A stretch of DNA of 24,310 nt from CAZUHK01 sp964620345 (lineage in GTDB: Bacteria > Planctomycetota > Phycisphaerae > Phycisphaerales > Zrk34): NCBI GenBank assembly GCA_964620345.1, contig CAZUHK010000025.1, positions 1-24,310 of the forward strand, read 5' to 3'. The notes below the pieces were generated by a model, which worked only from the letters and a program-made list of their open reading frames with translations, did no database searches and was not told the origin of the DNA. Shown here in pieces: positions 22,698 to 24,310 of the stretch (position 1 is the first letter of the stretch; each line of letters starts with the position of its first letter). The translations under genes and the position numbers were made by a program.

Positions 22698-22964
22698 TCA
22701 CCTGTAGGTCATGCCGCCAAAGTAGAGAAACAACACAACAACCCCGGCCAGCGGAACGAACAGAACGGTTGCCCAGACCGCAAATATAACCCGTCGCCAA
22801 GCCGCCAGACCCAGTAACGCGGCCATCATGTACTCGAAAACAAGTACCGTGATCAACAGCACGGCAACCGTTGGACCCAAGGCATATCTGAAGAAATGGG
22901 CGAAGGCAATGAGGACGGCCCATCCAAAAATGAAGTGCAAAACCATGACGATGCAGATACGCAC
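22698..22964 (-). CDS. Small hypothetical membrane protein
   Basis: This 88-aa protein has three predicted transmembrane segments (around VLHFIFGWAVLIAFAHFF, TVAVLLITVLVFEYMMAALLGLA and VIFAVWATVLFVPLAGVVVLFLYF) and a short YR end. No family is recognised. The start is GTG 22964 with GGCGG about 9 nt upstream; ATG 22946 is an alternative. Its DNA is visibly less GC-rich than its neighbours. It lies between hisA and the DUF433/DUF5615 pair, all on the minus strand. That makes a recent insertion of this block plausible, but this is not demonstrated. Confidence 0.6.
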   Translation of the reverse strand: MRICIVMVLHFIFGWAVLIAFAHFFRYALGPTVAVLLITVLVFEYMMAALLGLAAWRRVIFAVWATVLFVPLAGVVVLFLYFGGMTYR

Positions 22965-23024
22965 GGCATAAACCGCCGCGACCGTGCCTGTCGCCCATCC
23001 CCCCGCGAGGGCTCCCGTTTGGAA

Positions 23025-23759
23025 TCATCCGCCGCGCTCCACGGCGTCCATGGCTTGCTCAATGGTGAATACCCCGTCATAGAGCGCTCGGCCCACGATC
23101 GCACCAAAGGGCTGGGGAGTGAGCGCTCGCAGTTGCCGAATGTGCTCCAGCGTGCCCACGCCGCCGCTGGCGACGACGGGCACACTCGTTGCCTCGGCGA
23201 TCTGGCGCGTCGATTCGAGGTTGGGCCCGGCGAGCGTGCCGTCGGTCGCGATGTCGGTGAACACGATGCCCGCCAGGGGCCAGCCGTCCACCTTGCGGGC
23301 GACCTCCTCGGCGGTTGTCTGGGTCGTCTGTTCCCATCCGCTGACCGCGAGCTTGCCCTTGCGGGCGTCCAGGCCCAGCACGAGCTTGTTGGCCAGCGTC
23401 GCGCGGTGGGCGAGCTCATCGAACCACGGCCAGTCGCGCAGGGCCGCGGTGCCGATGACGATGCGCTTCACACCGGCCGAAATTAAGCGGCGCACCGTTT
23501 GATCGTCCCGCACGCCCCCGCCGAACTCGACGGTCAGGCCCGTTTGGTGGGCGATCTGCTCGACGAAGTCCAAATGGACCGGCTGGCCGGCGCGGGCGCC
23601 GTCGAGATCGACGACGTGCAGGTACTTCGCCCCGGCGTCGGCGAATCGCCGGGCCTGGGCGACCGGGTCGTCGCCGTAGGTCGTCTGGCGGTCATAGTCG
23701 CCCTGGTAAAGGCGGACGACCTTTCCATCACGTAAATCGATCGCGGGGAACAGGTACAT
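23025..23759 (-). CDS. hisA: Phosphoribosylformimino-5-aminoimidazole carboxamide ribotide isomerase
   Basis: HisA catalyses the Amadori rearrangement of ProFAR to PRFAR in histidine synthesis. This 244-aa TIM barrel has the usual family length. Hallmarks are FPAIDLRDGKVVRLYQGDY with the N-terminal catalytic Asp, LHVVDLDGARAG, VEFGGGVRD, LGLDARKGKLAVSGW with the second catalytic Asp, FTDIATDGTLAGPN, and VVASGGVGTLEHI plus AIVGRALYDG for phosphate binding. ATG 23759 gives the standard M-x-L-x-PAIDL start. A GTG at 23777 would add six residues. It lies 39 nt downstream of the DUF342-type gene. Confidence 0.95.
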   Translation of the reverse strand: MYLFPAIDLRDGKVVRLYQGDYDRQTTYGDDPVAQARRFADAGAKYLHVVDLDGARAGQPVHLDFVEQIAHQTGLTVEFGGGVRDDQTVRRLISAGVKRIVIGTAALRDWPWFDELAHRATLANKLVLGLDARKGKLAVSGWEQTTQTTAEEVARKVDGWPLAGIVFTDIATDGTLAGPNLESTRQIAEATSVPVVASGGVGTLEHIRQLRALTPQPFGAIVGRALYDGVFTIEQAMDAVERGG

Positions 23760-23798
23760 GGGGGAATCTTCGGCCACGGCGGCGGCTTGTCAACCGCA

Positions 23799-24310
23799 TC
23801 ACCAGGTCGCGGTGTGCAGCACGCGGGCGACGCGGTGGATCGACACCTCTTTACCCGAGGCCGCGTCGGCGCGGATGCGGCCGTCGCGGTGGCGGCGGAG
23901 GGTGACCGGCCCGGGCAGGGGGGTGTGAAACTTCAGCTTCAGCCGCGGCAGCGAAAGCACCACGGCGGGGTGGATCGTGCGGAACACCCGCAGGTCCACC
24001 CGGCAGGCGGCGTTGAACTGCCGAACCAGTTGGTCCAGCTTGTCGGCGACCTGCTGGCGTTTGCGGGTGAATTGCTCGATCGCCGTGGCAAGCCGGGCGC
24101 GTTGGGCGTGGGTGTCGCCGGGTTTGGCGCTGGTGTTGTCCAATTGGGCACGCAGCATGTCGAGCCGCTCATCGATCGCCGGCAGCGCGGCGCCGAGCCG
24201 GTTGAGCGAGTCGCGGAGGCCTTCGACGACGCCCATTTCGACGGTGGTGAGCACGCCGGCGTCGGAGCCGAGCTCGGCGACGCTCACCCGGCCCGCGGCG
24301 ACGAGCCGAC
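23799..24310 (-). CDS. DUF342/FapA-type protein, C-terminal part (5' truncated by window edge)
   Basis: About 170 residues are visible, entering from beyond the right edge. They begin in a beta-helix-like repeat (LVAAGRVSVAELGSDAGVLTTVEMG), continue with a long coiled coil (LRDSLNRLGAALPAIDERLDMLRAQL, then EQFTRKRQQVADKLDQL), and end with VDLRVFRTIHPAVVLSL and a short beta-rich tail. This order matches the C-terminal half of DUF342/FapA-domain (polymer-forming cytoskeletal-like) proteins. Function in the cell is not established. The GTG at 24287 is internal; the true start lies outside the window. Confidence 0.75.
   Translation of the reverse strand, partial: RLVAAGRVSVAELGSDAGVLTTVEMGVVEGLRDSLNRLGAALPAIDERLDMLRAQLDNTSAKPGDTHAQRARLATAIEQFTRKRQQVADKLDQLVRQFNAACRVDLRVFRTIHPAVVLSLPRLKLKFHTPLPGPVTLRRHRDGRIRADAASGKEVSIHRVARVLHTATW

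Noticed and set aside
1..24310. CRISPR arrays, insertion sequences, rRNA or tRNA genes
   Set aside because: No direct-repeat arrays, transposase motifs or RNA-gene signatures were found on reading both strands. A covariance and repeat scan would be the decisive check.

Overview
The window is GC-rich, densely coding bacterial DNA. It most likely comes from a Planctomycetota genome, probably of the Phycisphaerae type. That placement is an inference from several signs: a LeuRS with a KMGKS signature, a BNR_4 beta-propeller protein, a DUF342/FapA-type protein, several secreted proteins of unknown function, and short secreted proteins ending in an exosortase-type sorting tail (I/A-P-L/M-P-A, then a hydrophobic stretch, then an Arg cluster). 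A run of exactly 100 N at 12791-12890 shows that this is a draft scaffold.

Layout. Positions 1-3590 (+) hold the 3' end of leuS, a BNR_4 propeller protein and a D-2-hydroxyacid dehydrogenase. Positions 3810-7016 (+) encode a lone RND-family efflux permease, followed by a hairpin terminator. Positions 7090-10412 (+) hold a sigma70-like promoter, a long leader, a FeeM/exosortase-associated-type N-acyltransferase (copy 1) and a 742-aa secreted protein of unknown function. Positions 10503-11873 (+) encode a two-FHA-domain protein. Positions 12058-14552 (+) hold a promoter with palindromes, a small IPLPA-tailed protein, a secretin interrupted by the N gap, and a lipoprotein overlapping it by 4 nt. 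Positions 14762-18400 form an island. Two CTERM-type surface proteins on the + strand (14864 and 17624) flank a tandem pair of FeeM-like acyltransferases on the - strand (copies 2 and 3). A near-identical 17-bp box lies upstream of both CTERM genes. Positions 18629-21994 (+) are a complete dTDP-L-rhamnose operon, rfbA-rfbC-rfbD-rfbB, with every junction overlapping by 4 nt. Positions 22090-24310 (-) hold a DUF433/DUF5615 toxin-antitoxin-like pair with a leaderless-looking promoter, a small membrane protein, hisA and the C-terminus of a DUF342/FapA-type protein.

How the genes may work together (inference). The middle of the window, about 7.1-22 kb, looks like a cell-surface/exopolysaccharide locus. 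It combines three paralogous N-acyl-amino-acid-synthase-like enzymes, three secreted proteins with exosortase-like sorting tails, an outer-membrane secretin with a candidate lipoprotein partner, an FHA phosphopeptide reader and the rhamnose precursor pathway. No exosortase gene is visible here. The most interesting candidate for a new system is the coupling of tandem FeeM-like acyltransferases with CTERM proteins that share an upstream box, one copy of which sits in a divergent promoter region.

The N gap is probably an assembly artefact. The same 15-mer flanks both sides, and collapsing it restores one uninterrupted 440-aa secretin.
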